Origin: Akkermansia sp.
GTDB taxonomy: Bacteria; Verrucomicrobiota; Verrucomicrobiia; Verrucomicrobiales; Akkermansiaceae
NCBI GenBank assembly: GCA_017435365.1
Contig: JAFSFD010000016.1
Span: 1-42,392 of the forward strand
Reading direction: 5' to 3'
DNA: 42,392 nucleotides
The notes below the pieces were generated by a model. That model had not been told where the DNA came from and did no database searches. It saw only the letters and a program-made list of their open reading frames with translations. The position numbers and the translations under genes were made by a program. The number at the start of each line of letters is the position of its first letter. The stretch's first letter is position 1. Shown here piece by piece: positions 13,691 to 22,238 of the stretch.

Positions 13691-14104
13691 ATGTCTGATA
13701 AATCAAGAACACGTACTCCATATAGCGCAGAGGAAAAGGCTCAAATTGTTCTGGCCGTGCTGCATCACAAGACTTCCATTCAGAAGATAGCAGGTGAGAA
13801 GAATATTGCTCCTACGCTGGTATCATTGTGGAAAAAGCAGGCCGAAGATGCTATTCTGGACCGCTTTGTGAGCACCCGGCCCGGGCGCCGCAAGGTGGAG
13901 GCCACGCCGGATGATATCAAGGATGAATTGCGCGCTGCCAGATTGGAAGCCCGCACGGCGAAAACCCGTGCAACTCGCCTGGAGACATCGCTCAAGGCTT
14001 CCAAAGCCCGGGTTGCTGCCCTGGAGGCGGGTATTCGCGATCTGGCCGCTGTGATGGGATGCAAGCTGGTGAAGGCTACACGTCCGCGTCGCAAGAAGGC
14101 CTGA
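13691..14104 (+). CDS. Orphan transposase-OrfA-like HTH protein with basic tail
   Basis: 137 residues. Residues 9-55 (RTPYSAEEKAQIVLAVLHHK, IQKIAGEKNIAPTLVSLWKK) match the helix-turn-helix of IS3/IS911 OrfA (Transposase_8). In IS elements this protein ends in a leucine zipper and is followed by OrfB with a DDE domain. Here residues 75-120 form a long Ala/Arg/Leu coiled coil (RAARLEARTAKTRATRLE) and the protein ends RPRRKKA. No orfB, no terminal inverted repeats and no target duplication are seen, and the next gene is a housekeeping protease. It looks like a stand-alone, perhaps domesticated DNA-binding protein. Base composition is like the core genome. Confidence 0.8.
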   Translation: MSDKSRTRTPYSAEEKAQIVLAVLHHKTSIQKIAGEKNIAPTLVSLWKKQAEDAILDRFVSTRPGRRKVEATPDDIKDELRAARLEARTAKTRATRLETSLKASKARVAALEAGIRDLAAVMGCKLVKATRPRRKKA

Positions 14105-14138
14105 TAAGTAATTTTTGCGGGCGGAGTGTGACCAGGTG

Positions 14139-14168
14139 TTCTGTCATGTTTGTTTTTTCATGACAGAA
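14139..14168. terminator. Hairpin between the HTH gene and prc
   Basis: A perfect 10-bp inverted repeat ttctgtcatg (14139-14148) with catgacagaa (14159-14168) has a T-rich 10-nt loop. It lies 35 nt after the HTH stop. There is no T-run after the stem, so it may be a protein-binding site or a weak terminator. Confidence 0.5.
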
Positions 14169-14250
14169 TGGACGCCTTGTCCAAGTATATACACAGTAAG
14201 AAAGGAAGGACCCTGCATGAAGTGCAGGGGGGAAATGACCGCTATCTGAT

Positions 14251-16464
14251 ATGAATACTTTTTTTGCCAACTGTAGGGCGCGTGTGCGCATGATGGGTGC
14301 GGTGGCAGCTGCAGCCCTGGTGTCTTGCACATCGGTGAGCCATGCTGAGCCGGATTATGATATTATCGGCCGGCAGTTTTCGCTAGTGTTGCAGAATGCT
14401 CATTTTTCGCGTGCGCGCTTTTCTCAGGAGCTGTACCAGCAGTTCCTGGATTGCTACGTGCAATCGCTGGATATGCAGCATTTGTTTCTGACTCAGGAAG
14501 ACGTGGATTATCTGAATGAGCGATATGCCAGCAGCTTCGGCGACTACCTGCTGGCAAATCAGACGACGCGCCTTGCGGAGGAGCTTTATGCTTATTTCAG
14601 TGAGCGGGCATTGCCGCGCATTGCTCAGGCAGAGCAGATGCTGCGTGCGTATTCCGGGAAGATGCCGGCCTTTGATTCCAACCGGACCACGCCCCGCAGC
14701 CGCCGCAAGCTGCCGCGCGCGAAAGACGCCGCGGAGCTGGACCAGGTGTGGCGGGACCAGGTGGAGGATATGCTGCTGACAGAGGTGCTGCGCCGTGAAA
14801 ATCTGGAGAAGCTGGCAGCGGCCAAGGGCAAGCCCTCGCCGGTGGCGAAGGAGATGTCGGTCACGGATAAGATGCTGGCCCGTATCAAGCGCATGCGCAA
14901 TGAAATTCAGGAGGCTGACAGGGAGGATATGGTTTCCTACCTGCTGAATGCAGTGGCGCATGTGTACGACCCGCACAGTGATTACATGGGTGCCCGTGAG
15001 GAGCAGCGCTTCAAGGATATGATCAAGGCTTCCATCGTGGGTATCGGTGCCAAGCTTCAGTCTGATGACGATGGCTCCACTACGATTGAAGGCATAGTGA
15101 AGGGTGGCCCGGCTGCCAGAAGCGGCCAGCTGCAGCTGGGGGACCGCATTGTTGCGGTGTCACATGCCGGTGATGATAATTGGACGGATGTGATGTTCCT
15201 GAGCATCGACAAGGTGGTGGATCTGATTCGCGGGCAGAAAGGGGTGCCGGTGAAACTGCGCGTGCAGAGCGCTGACACCGGTGAGGAAAAGGTCGTTACC
15301 ATCGTGCGCGATGAAATCCCCATGTCGGAGGAGCTGGCCAGCGGCCGCATCATCGACCTGAAGGATGGAGACCGCACTTACCGCCTGGGGGTGCTTACCC
15401 TGCCGTCGTTCTACATAGACCTGGATGATGGCGATGTGCACTGCGCGGCAGATGTAAAGAAGATTCTGCGCCGCATGATGCAGGAGAAGGTGGAGGGCAT
15501 CGTGCTCGACCTGCGCTTCAATGGCGGTGGCTCGCTGGATGAGGTCCGCAAGATGGTGGGCTTCTTCACCGGGGCAGGTCCCGTGGTGCAGGTGAAGGAC
15601 TCCCGCGCCCACGTGGAGCGCCTTACGGTGAGCGGCCGACCTCTGTTCAACGGTGAGCTGGTGGTGCTTATCAATAAGCTGAGCGCCTCTGCCTCTGAGA
15701 TTTTTGCCGGTGCTATGGCTGATTACGGTCGCGCCGTCATCGTGGGCGATGAGGCCAGCTTCGGCAAGGGAACGGTGCAGGTGCCGCGCGGTCTGGCGGA
15801 TTACATGCCCTACTTCTCCTCCCGCGAGGGCTGCGGCATGATTAAGGTGACCACGCAGAAATTCTATCGCGTGGGTGGCGCTTCCACCCAGCTCAAGGGT
15901 GTAGCCAGTGATATTGTGCTGCCTACAGTGACAGCCGGGCTCCGCATTGGTGAAGGGGAGCAGGATTACGCCATGCCGTATGATGAGATTCCCCGCGCCG
16001 GCGGATATGTGAAGAGCAGCCGCATTTCCCGCATCCTGCCGGAGCTGATGGCCCGCAGCCAGGCCCGCACCTCGCAGGATAAGGATATGCAGTATACGCG
16101 GGAGGATATTGAGCGCGCCCGCGAACGCCAGGAGAAGAATGTGGTTTCTCTCAACAAGGCTGAACGCGAGGCGGAGAATGCGCAGCTGCTGGAGCGCAAG
16201 AAGGCTATCGACGCTGAGCGCAAGGTGCGCTATGAGAAGATGGCCGCCGAGGATGAGAAGAAGATGACGATTTATCGTCTGAAGCTTTCGGATGTGAAAG
16301 CGGCCAGGCTTCCCATCGCTTCCAAGGATGATGATGATGAGTACATGGATGAGAACAAGGACCCCGAGGAGGAGCTGACGGAAACGCCGGAATATCCCTC
16401 GAAGCTCGACCCGGTTCTCCGCGAGGCTCTCCACATTGTCAAGGATATGGTGGATATGCCGTAA
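14251..16464 (+). CDS. prc: C-terminal processing protease Prc/Tsp (peptidase S41)
   Basis: 737 residues with an export signal (MMGAVAAAALVSCTSVSHA, possibly a lipoprotein with the Cys in VSC). The PDZ domain is at ~270-350 (GIVKGGPAARSGQLQLGDRI). The S41 core is VLDLRFNGGGSLDEV and LINKLSASASEIFAGAMADYGRA, then FGKGTVQVP. By alignment with E. coli Tsp the Ser/Lys dyad is Ser480 and Lys506, with Asp491 conserved. The C-terminal part is a charged helical Prc-type extension with a DDDDEYMDENKDPEEE acidic stretch. Prc degrades misfolded or tagged periplasmic proteins and trims cell-wall hydrolases and lipoproteins. A terminator follows at 16488. Confidence 0.93.
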   Translation: MNTFFANCRARVRMMGAVAAAALVSCTSVSHAEPDYDIIGRQFSLVLQNAHFSRARFSQELYQQFLDCYVQSLDMQHLFLTQEDVDYLNERYASSFGDYLLANQTTRLAEELYAYFSERALPRIAQAEQMLRAYSGKMPAFDSNRTTPRSRRKLPRAKDAAELDQVWRDQVEDMLLTEVLRRENLEKLAAAKGKPSPVAKEMSVTDKMLARIKRMRNEIQEADREDMVSYLLNAVAHVYDPHSDYMGAREEQRFKDMIKASIVGIGAKLQSDDDGSTTIEGIVKGGPAARSGQLQLGDRIVAVSHAGDDNWTDVMFLSIDKVVDLIRGQKGVPVKLRVQSADTGEEKVVTIVRDEIPMSEELASGRIIDLKDGDRTYRLGVLTLPSFYIDLDDGDVHCAADVKKILRRMMQEKVEGIVLDLRFNGGGSLDEVRKMVGFFTGAGPVVQVKDSRAHVERLTVSGRPLFNGELVVLINKLSASASEIFAGAMADYGRAVIVGDEASFGKGTVQVPRGLADYMPYFSSREGCGMIKVTTQKFYRVGGASTQLKGVASDIVLPTVTAGLRIGEGEQDYAMPYDEIPRAGGYVKSSRISRILPELMARSQARTSQDKDMQYTREDIERARERQEKNVVSLNKAEREAENAQLLERKKAIDAERKVRYEKMAAEDEKKMTIYRLKLSDVKAARLPIASKDDDDEYMDENKDPEEELTETPEYPSKLDPVLREALHIVKDMVDMP

Positions 16465-16487
16465 CAGCTGCCCCCGGAAAATGTTTC

Positions 16488-16516
16488 AAGCCTGCCCGAT
16501 GAGGGCAGGCTTTTTT
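16488..16516 (+). terminator. Intrinsic terminator after prc
   Basis: A perfect 10-bp stem aagcctgccc/gggcaggctt (16488-16497, 16503-16512) has a 5-nt loop and runs into T6. Confidence 0.95.
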
Positions 16517-16517
16517 C

Positions 16518-16544
16518 TTGCAATTCACAAAGTGGGTGTATACT
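16518..16544 (+). promoter_or_regulatory. Promoter of the polyprenyl glycosyltransferase gene
   Basis: TTGCAA (16518-16523), a short 15-nt spacer, TATACT (16539-16544) preceded by TG. The -10 box ends 8 nt before the ATG at 16553, again predicting a leaderless mRNA. It begins right after the prc terminator. Confidence 0.55.
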
Positions 16545-16552
16545 ATGAGCTT

Positions 16553-17482
16553 ATGCCGCTGCTTTCCCTTGTTGTGCCCTGCTATAATGAACAGGAGGTT
16601 CTGCATCTGTTCATGGAGGAACTTACGCGTGTTACTGCCACCCTGGGAGAAGTGCAGACGGAGGTGATTTTGGTGAACGATGGCAGCTCGGATAATACGC
16701 TGGCGGTCATCCGTGAGCTGGCCGGCCGGTACGATTGCGTGCGTTACATATCTTTTTCCCGCAATTTCGGCAAGGAAAGCGCCATGCTGGCGGGGTTTGC
16801 GGCGGCTAAAGGGGACTATGTGGCCGTGATGGATGCTGATTTGCAGGACCCGCCAGCGCTTCTGCCGGATATGCTGCGCGCCGTGCGGGAGGAGGGGTTT
16901 GACTGCGCCGGTACCCGCCGGATCACCCGCAAGGGGGAGCCGCCCATCCGTTCCTTCTTTGCGCGCCTGTTTTACCGGCTCATCAATCTGATTTCGCATA
17001 CACAGCTGGTGGATGGCGCGCGTGATTACAAGCTGCTTTCCCGCAAGGCGGTGAATGCCCTGCTTTCCATGCCGGAGTATAACCGCTTCTCCAAGGGGCT
17101 GTATGAGTGGATCGGATTCCGCACCAAGTGGCTGGAGTTTGAGAATGTGGAGCGCGTGGCCGGGGAGACCAAGTGGTCGTTCTGGAAGTTGTTCAAGTAT
17201 TCGCTGGAGGGTATCGTGGCGTTCACCACGTTCCCGCTGGCGCTTGCCTCTGTGCTGGGGATGCTGTGCATACTGGTGGCGCTGGTGATTATCGTGACTC
17301 TCTCGGTGCGCCAGATATTGTGGCACAGCTCGGTGGACGGCTGGACCTCCCTGGTCTGCATCATTGTGCTGCTGAGTGGCTTGCAGCTCTTCTGCGCCGG
17401 TATCATCGGCCAGTATATTTCCAAGATGTATATGGAAATCAAGCACCGCCCGCATTATATCATTGCTGAGCAGTCTGAATAA
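16553..17482 (+). CDS. Family 2 glycosyltransferase, DPMS/GtrB type
   Basis: 309 residues. The GT-A domain starts at once (LLSLVVPCYNEQEVL) and carries ILVNDGSSD, ISFSRNFGKESAMLAGF and the metal-binding VMDADLQDPP. The motif FSKGLYEWIGF is typical of the dolichol-phosphate-mannose synthase/GtrB group. Two C-terminal transmembrane helices follow (TFPLALASVLGMLCILVALV and LVCIIVLLSGLQLFCAGIIG). Such enzymes load glucose or another sugar onto undecaprenyl phosphate at the inner membrane for later use outside. The ATG at 16553 is chosen since it places the first strand at residue 3 and upstream starts fall in the terminator. The gene runs convergent with the TatD-like gene, 8 bp apart. Confidence 0.92.
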   Translation: MPLLSLVVPCYNEQEVLHLFMEELTRVTATLGEVQTEVILVNDGSSDNTLAVIRELAGRYDCVRYISFSRNFGKESAMLAGFAAAKGDYVAVMDADLQDPPALLPDMLRAVREEGFDCAGTRRITRKGEPPIRSFFARLFYRLINLISHTQLVDGARDYKLLSRKAVNALLSMPEYNRFSKGLYEWIGFRTKWLEFENVERVAGETKWSFWKLFKYSLEGIVAFTTFPLALASVLGMLCILVALVIIVTLSVRQILWHSSVDGWTSLVCIIVLLSGLQLFCAGIIGQYISKMYMEIKHRPHYIIAEQSE

Positions 17483-17490
17483 GACGTCAA

Positions 17491-18102
17491 TTATTTCAAT
17501 CCGCCGCGGATGAAGTCGAGCAGGGCAACGGTGCGGGCCCAGTTTTCGGGGTGGTCATCGGTTTCCGGGAAGAGGCGCCCCTCCGGGATGCGGGCGTAGC
17601 GCTCTGCAGCCTTGGAGTGGCTGAGCTCGCGCAGGCCCACGCTGAAGAAGGCGCCCAGCTGCAGGAACTCGCGGGCCATTTCGTGCGGGCCGTTCCAGGC
17701 ATGCAGCAGGAAACGGGGCAGGGTGCCGCAGCGGTGGCGTTCGCGCATGATTTCCAGCAGCTCGCTCCAGGCCTGCACGCCGTGCAGGTGCACCAGCCGC
17801 TCGTGGCGGAAGGCGGCGCCCAGGTGAATATGCAGCAGGAGCCGCTGGGCTTCCAGCGTGCCGGCGTGTTTGGGCGAGGCATCGAGCCCGGTTTCCCCCA
17901 CGCCGGCCTGGGGGTGGCGGGTGAGCCAGTCATCCAGCTCAAAGGCGAGTTCGGCGGGGTCAGCCTCGTGGGCATGCCAGGGGTGTATGCCGAAGCAGGG
18001 AATCATGCCCTCTGCGGTGGAAATGCGCTCCCAGTCGCTGCGGTTGACGGCGCAGAGGTAGCCGCCATGGGGGCCGGGGTGGTGGGTGTGGTAATCTTTC
18101 AT
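17491..18102 (-). CDS. TatD-family metal-dependent hydrolase, short form
   Basis: 203 residues against ~260 for typical TatD. The family motifs are in order: HTHH (metal ligands near the N-terminus), GIHPWHA, GVGETGLD, HLHGVQAW, LLHAWNG and ETDDHPENW. The enzymes are metal-dependent nucleases or phosphodiesterases (TatD, YcfH) acting on DNA or RNA 3' ends. The shortness comes from compact loops between strands, not from loss of a motif. Its ATG overlaps the radC stop by 4 nt, so it is co-translated with radC. Confidence 0.85.
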   Translation of the reverse strand: MKDYHTHHPGPHGGYLCAVNRSDWERISTAEGMIPCFGIHPWHAHEADPAELAFELDDWLTRHPQAGVGETGLDASPKHAGTLEAQRLLLHIHLGAAFRHERLVHLHGVQAWSELLEIMRERHRCGTLPRFLLHAWNGPHEMAREFLQLGAFFSVGLRELSHSKAAERYARIPEGRLFPETDDHPENWARTVALLDFIRGGLK

Positions 18103-18812
18103 GCGTTGATAAGGCCATGTTCCCGGAAGCTGAAGTAGGGAACGGGGGTATTATCGGAGATGGAGCCGATGATGATATGGTCGATGATGGGGATGTGGAG
18201 GGCCTCGCCGGCATCGGTAAGCGCGCGGGTGAGTTCGCGGTCCGGTTTGCTGGGGGTGGGGTCGCCGCTGGGGTGGTTGTGGGCCAGGATGATGGCGCTG
18301 GCATTGCTGATGATGGCATCCCGGAACACATCCCGCGGGTGAACCATGGTGCGGTTGAGGGTGCCTTTGGAGATAAAACAGCGGCGCATGAGGTGGCGGC
18401 GCGTATCCAGCAGGAGCACGATGAAGTTTTCCTGCTTCTCATAGCGGAGGTCGCCGGCCAGGTATTGGTAGACGGCTTCCGGCTTGCTGAGGTCTTGCCT
18501 GGCGAGCTGCTCTTTGACGGCGCGGTGGCCCAGTTCGAACACGGCGGCCAGGGTGGCGGCCTTTGCAGAGCCTATTCCCTTGCAGCAGCGGGTGATTTCC
18601 GGGGCTTCCATGCGGCCCAGCGCGGTGAGCGAGCCGGCAGCGCGTTTGAGCCGGGCGGCCAGTTCCAGCACGTTGCACCCCTTCAGACCGGTGCGCAGAA
18701 AGATGGCGATGAGCTCTTCATCGCTCAGGGCCGCGCGGCCTTTCTGCAGCAGTTTCTCGCGGGGGCGGTCATCTGCTGCCATATCCAGGAGTTTCAGGGT
18801 GCCGGTTTCCAT
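18099..18812 (-). CDS. radC: RadC family JAB/MPN metalloprotein (UPF0758)
   Basis: 237 residues from the ATG at 18812; a TTG 12 nt upstream is possible but falls between the -10 box and the ATG. The N-terminal half has DRPREKLLQKGRAALSD and a helix-hairpin-helix segment (CCKGIGSAKAATLAA). The C-terminal half has the JAMM metal site HNHPSGDPTPSKPD, with the upstream ISKGTLNRTMVHPRDVF block. RadC was once linked to DNA repair; the biochemical role remains unsettled and it is not required for repair in E. coli. It overlaps the TatD-like gene by 4 nt. Confidence 0.93.
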   Translation of the reverse strand: METGTLKLLDMAADDRPREKLLQKGRAALSDEELIAIFLRTGLKGCNVLELAARLKRAAGSLTALGRMEAPEITRCCKGIGSAKAATLAAVFELGHRAVKEQLARQDLSKPEAVYQYLAGDLRYEKQENFIVLLLDTRRHLMRRCFISKGTLNRTMVHPRDVFRDAIISNASAIILAHNHPSGDPTPSKPDRELTRALTDAGEALHIPIIDHIIIGSISDNTPVPYFSFREHGLINA

Positions 18813-18822
18813 ACGCAGCTGC

Positions 18823-18851
18823 AATATACACGAAAAAAAGACATCTGTGAA
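18823..18851 (-). promoter_or_regulatory. Promoter of radC-tatD
   Basis: Minus strand: TTCACA (18846-18851), 17-nt spacer, TATATT (18823-18828), 10 nt before the ATG at 18812. It decides the radC start. Confidence 0.65.
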
Positions 18852-18880
18852 GCTAAAACGCTTTGGTGTGAATTATTTGC

Positions 18881-18909
18881 TTGCGCTGCGCGGTTCCCGT
18901 GTGTAAAAT
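18881..18909 (+). promoter_or_regulatory. Promoter of pnp
   Basis: TTGCGC (18881-18886), 17-nt spacer, TAAAAT (18904-18909) with a TG two bases upstream. It leaves a leader of about 150 nt before the pnp start, unlike most promoters in the window. Confidence 0.6.
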
Positions 18910-18952
18910 GACCGCGGCTCGTTGTGGCTGTATATCAGCGGCAACGGGGCGT

Positions 18953-19020
18953 GTGGGGCAGGAAGCACGTGATTCTGCCCCACGGAACCAAAGGAGGCAG
19001 CGGCCGGTACCGGCCTCCGG
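18953..19020 (+). promoter_or_regulatory. Structured pnp leader with two hairpins
   Basis: The first hairpin has stem gtggggcag/ctgccccac (18953-18961 with 18975-18983). The second centres on the perfect palindrome ggccggtaccggcc (~19002-19015) extended by ggaggc/cctcc-type pairing. In E. coli the pnp leader forms a hairpin cut by RNase III, and PNPase then represses its own translation. The layout here would allow a similar loop, but this is inference. Confidence 0.5.
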
Positions 19021-19064
19021 CGGTGCAGATGGAACCGGCATTCAGAAGAGAAAGAAAATAAAAA

Positions 19065-21206
19065 ATGAGTATACATTCCGTTACTTGTGCCGTTGGCACA
19101 AACCCCATCACCATTGAAACGGGCAAGCTTGCCCTTCTGGCCGATGGTGCCGTTACTGTCCGTTGTGGTGATACCGTGGTGCTGGTCACCGTAGTGAGCG
19201 CTACCAAGATTAAGGAAGGTCAGACCTTCTTCCCCCTGTCGGTGGAGTATAAGGAGAAGGCCGCTGCCGCGGGTATGTTCCCCGGTGGTTACTTCAAGCG
19301 CGAAGGCCGCCCCACGGAGAAGGAAATTCTGACCTGCCGCATGACGGACCGCCCGCTGCGCCCCATGTTCCCCAAGGGCTACTTCTATGATACGCAGGTG
19401 ATTTCCCTGCTGATGGCTGCCGATGGTGAGAATGAGCCGGATATTCTGAGCATCAACGGTGCTTCCGCAGCCTGTGTGATTTCTGACCTTCCCTTTGCTG
19501 AGCCCGTGGGTGCTGTGCGCGTGGGCCGTATCGATGGCGAGTTCGTGATCAACCCCACCAATTCCCAGCGTGCGGAGTCTGACCTGGACCTGGTGTATGC
19601 CGGTTCCAAGGATCAGGTAATCATGATCGAGGGCTCCGCCAAGGAGCTGCCCGAGGAAGACTTCATCGCAGCTCTGCACTTTGCGCAGGAGAATGTGGCT
19701 AAAATCTGCGCCGCTCAGGAAGAGCTGCGCGGCATCTGCGGCAAGCCCAAGCGCGAGTATGAGCTGACGGTGGCCAAGCCTGAGCTGCTGGAAATCGGTT
19801 ACCAGGTGGCCGGCGACCGCATTGAGGAGGCTATCTATGCTCCGAACAAAATTCAGCGCCAGAAGCAGACCGGCGCCCTGCGCGATGAGGTGGAGGTTGC
19901 CATCAAGGCTGCCTACCCCGAGGCTACCGACTTCGACGTGGAGCAGGTGTTCGAGTACATTCAGAAGAAGGCTTTCCGTATCTCCATCATGGAGCAGGAC
20001 AAGCGCGCCGATGGCCGCGCCATCAAGCAGCTGCGCCCGCTGCAGGCTGAGGTGAACGTGCTGCCCCCGGTGGTGCATGGTTCCGCTCTCTTTGCCCGCG
20101 GTGAGACCAAGTCTGTGTGCCTGGCCACGCTGGCTCCCGTGGAGGAGAAGCAGTACCTGGATAACTACACCGGCTCTGTGGATGAGAAGCGCTTCATCCT
20201 GCACTACAACTTCCCCCCGTTCTCTGTGGGTGAAACCGGCCGCTTCGGTGGTCAGAATCGCCGCGAAATCGGCCACGGTGCCCTGGCAGAGCGTTCCATC
20301 GCCCCGGTGATTCCGGATGAAAATGACTTCCCCTACGCTATCCGCGTGTCCTCCGAGATTATGGAGTCCAACGGTTCCACTTCCATGGCTTCCGTGTGCG
20401 CCGGCACCATGTCCCTGCTGGCTGCCGGTGTGCCGCTGAAGCGCCCGGTTTCCGGTATCTCCGTGGGTCTGGTGACTGAGTTTGAGAACGAGGGTGACCG
20501 CGAGCCGAAGCGCTACAAGACGCTGCTCGACATCATTGGTTCCGAGGACTTCTATGGTGATATGGACTTCAAGCTCTGCGGTTCTTCCGTGGGTGTGACC
20601 GGTTACCAGCTGGACCTCAAGCTGCCCGGTATCCCGCTGTACATTCTGGAGGATGCCATTCACCTCGCCCGCAAGGGCCGCCTGGATGTGCTCGATACCA
20701 TGAATGCCTGCATCCCCGGCCCGCAGGCTATGAGCCCGAATGCCCCGCGTATTGAGTCCACCAGCATCCCGCAGGACCGCATCGGTGAGCTTATCGGCCC
20801 CGGTGGCAAGAATATCAAGGCTCTGCAGGCTGAGACCGGCACGGATATCAACATCGAGGAAGATGGTACCGTGCGCATCTACGGCAGCCGCCAGGAAGGT
20901 GTGGAGCGTGCTCTGTACCTCATCGACCGCATGTTCAAGGAGATTGAAGTGGGCGAGACCTACGAGGGTAAGATTGTGTCCACGAAGGAATTCGGTGCCT
21001 TCATGGAAGTGCTGCCCGGCAAGGATGGACTTATCCACATCTCCGAGCTGGCCGAAGGCCGCACCCAGAAGACTGAGGACGTGGTGAAGGTGGGCGATAT
21101 CGTGACCGCCAAGTGCATCGGTATTGATGACAAGGGCCGCGTCAAGATGTCCATGCGCGCTGCGGCTCGCGACCGCAAGGCTAAGGAAGCCGCCGAGAAG
21201 GAGTAA
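19065..21206 (+). CDS. pnp: Polyribonucleotide nucleotidyltransferase (PNPase)
   Basis: 713 residues, the normal size. Two RNase PH domains: the first starts ALLADGAVTVRCGDTVVLVTVV with FFPLSVEYKEKAAAAGMFPGGY; the second has FARGETKSVCLATLAP, LHYNFPPFSVGETGRFGGQNRREIGHG and the GSEDFYGDMDFK active-site block. A KH domain (IGELIGPGGKNIKALQAETG) and an S1 domain (YEGKIVSTKEFGAFMEVLPG) close the protein. PNPase degrades RNA 3' to 5' by phosphorolysis and is a degradosome partner of RNase E/G. It is monocistronic, with a strong terminator at 21231. rpsO, its frequent neighbour, is not here. Confidence 0.97.
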   Translation: MSIHSVTCAVGTNPITIETGKLALLADGAVTVRCGDTVVLVTVVSATKIKEGQTFFPLSVEYKEKAAAAGMFPGGYFKREGRPTEKEILTCRMTDRPLRPMFPKGYFYDTQVISLLMAADGENEPDILSINGASAACVISDLPFAEPVGAVRVGRIDGEFVINPTNSQRAESDLDLVYAGSKDQVIMIEGSAKELPEEDFIAALHFAQENVAKICAAQEELRGICGKPKREYELTVAKPELLEIGYQVAGDRIEEAIYAPNKIQRQKQTGALRDEVEVAIKAAYPEATDFDVEQVFEYIQKKAFRISIMEQDKRADGRAIKQLRPLQAEVNVLPPVVHGSALFARGETKSVCLATLAPVEEKQYLDNYTGSVDEKRFILHYNFPPFSVGETGRFGGQNRREIGHGALAERSIAPVIPDENDFPYAIRVSSEIMESNGSTSMASVCAGTMSLLAAGVPLKRPVSGISVGLVTEFENEGDREPKRYKTLLDIIGSEDFYGDMDFKLCGSSVGVTGYQLDLKLPGIPLYILEDAIHLARKGRLDVLDTMNACIPGPQAMSPNAPRIESTSIPQDRIGELIGPGGKNIKALQAETGTDINIEEDGTVRIYGSRQEGVERALYLIDRMFKEIEVGETYEGKIVSTKEFGAFMEVLPGKDGLIHISELAEGRTQKTEDVVKVGDIVTAKCIGIDDKGRVKMSMRAAARDRKAKEAAEKE

Positions 21207-21230
21207 TTTCCTGCTCGTTGTGTCACTTTC

Positions 21231-21266
21231 AAGTCGCCTTCTGTTTGTGCAGAAGGCGGCTTTTTT
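21231..21266 (+). terminator. Intrinsic terminator after pnp
   Basis: A 13-bp stem aagtcgccttctg/cagaaggcggctt (21231-21243, 21250-21262, one G-T) has a 6-nt loop and runs into T6. Confidence 0.95.
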
Positions 21267-21317
21267 GTACAATGGCGCGGAAAGTGCAAAAAAAATGCCT
21301 GTACAGGATTTTTTTGA

Positions 21318-21346
21318 TTGCATTTGGTGGCGTTCTGGTATAGATA
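21318..21346 (+). promoter_or_regulatory. Promoter of the coiled-coil membrane protein pair
   Basis: TTGCAT (21318-21323), 17-nt spacer, TAGATA (21341-21346), 35 nt before the start at 21382. The leader is AT-rich with no Shine-Dalgarno. Confidence 0.5.
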
Positions 21347-21381
21347 TATTAGCGAACAGCTGCAAATTTTTTACTTACACC

Positions 21382-22212
21382 ATGTGGAAATACATCATCA
21401 TCGCCGCCGTCGTGCTCTTCCTGGGGGCATGTTTCCTTTTTTATAAGAACAATGAAGCTCTCACCGGCCCGGAGGGCGAGGTAGCTGCGTACCAGTCCCA
21501 GTTCGATATGGCTAAGAAGAAGGCCGTCGATATTGAGAAGGACAAGGCCATCAAGCGCTATGCCGAGTTGCGCACTGCATACTTCAAGCAGCAGTGTGAG
21601 CAGTACAATGAGGAGCGTACATCCCTGGAAGCTGAGGATGCCCCCCTGGAGCAGGAAATTGCCAAGGCCAATGCTGATTTGGAGGCTGCCAAGGCTGACT
21701 TCAAGCGCTACGATGAGGAGTTCAAGGCTTTCCACAAGAATGCTGCAGAGGCTGCTGGTGATGATAGCGGTGCCGGTGAAGAGGATTTGAAGGTAATCGG
21801 TGAGCGCATTGCTGAGCTTGTGCAGTCCAACAACGCCCTGGAGGCTCAGGCTGCTGCAGAGGAGAAGATGACCAGTGACCTGGGTGCCGAGTCGGAGAAG
21901 ACTCTCAAGATGATTGAGGAGGCTAAGAAGCTGGCTGCTGACCGCATGGCCCGTCTTTCTCCTGTGGAGTTGAAGTGCTCCGTGGTGACGGCGGATCCCA
22001 CCTGGGATTATGTGATTCTTGATGGTGGTATTGATAAGGGTATCGTTATCGGCTCCCGTCTGGCAGTGATGCGTGGTGAGCAGAAGGTGTGCGAGCTCAC
22101 TGTGACTCTGGTAGAGAGCAACAAGTCCAGCTGCGATGTGGTGTACAGCACCATGCGCCCCGGTGACAAGGTGCGTCCCGGTGATGCCGTGGTTTCCGTC
22201 CGCAATAACTAA
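21382..22212 (+). CDS. Membrane-anchored coiled-coil protein, first of a pair
   Basis: 276 residues from the ATG at 21382; upstream in-frame starts would cross the pnp terminator. A single N-terminal transmembrane helix (YIIIAAVVLFLGACFLFY) is followed by ~150 residues of coiled coil rich in Glu, Lys and Ala (EQYNEERTSLEAEDAPLEQE). The C-terminal domain (YVILDGGIDKGIVIGSRLAV, then CELTVTLVESNKSSCDVV, PGDKVRPGDAVV) resembles the small beta domain found in FlgT-C-like or SH3-like modules. The body should lie in the periplasm. The function is unknown. The next gene has the same plan and the two form an operon. Confidence 0.75.
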   Translation: MWKYIIIAAVVLFLGACFLFYKNNEALTGPEGEVAAYQSQFDMAKKKAVDIEKDKAIKRYAELRTAYFKQQCEQYNEERTSLEAEDAPLEQEIAKANADLEAAKADFKRYDEEFKAFHKNAAEAAGDDSGAGEEDLKVIGERIAELVQSNNALEAQAAAEEKMTSDLGAESEKTLKMIEEAKKLAADRMARLSPVELKCSVVTADPTWDYVILDGGIDKGIVIGSRLAVMRGEQKVCELTVTLVESNKSSCDVVYSTMRPGDKVRPGDAVVSVRNN

Positions 22213-22238
22213 GAAAATACTTACTATAACTTCAATAT

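Noticed and set aside
13691..14104. Annotation as a complete IS3-family insertion sequence
   Set aside because: No OrfB, no terminal inverted repeats and no target duplication around the HTH gene.
18873..21365. 830-codon minus-strand frame opposite pnp
   Set aside because: PNPase on the plus strand is certain; the antisense frame is a His/Leu/Gly-rich by-product of high-GC codon usage and has no domain.
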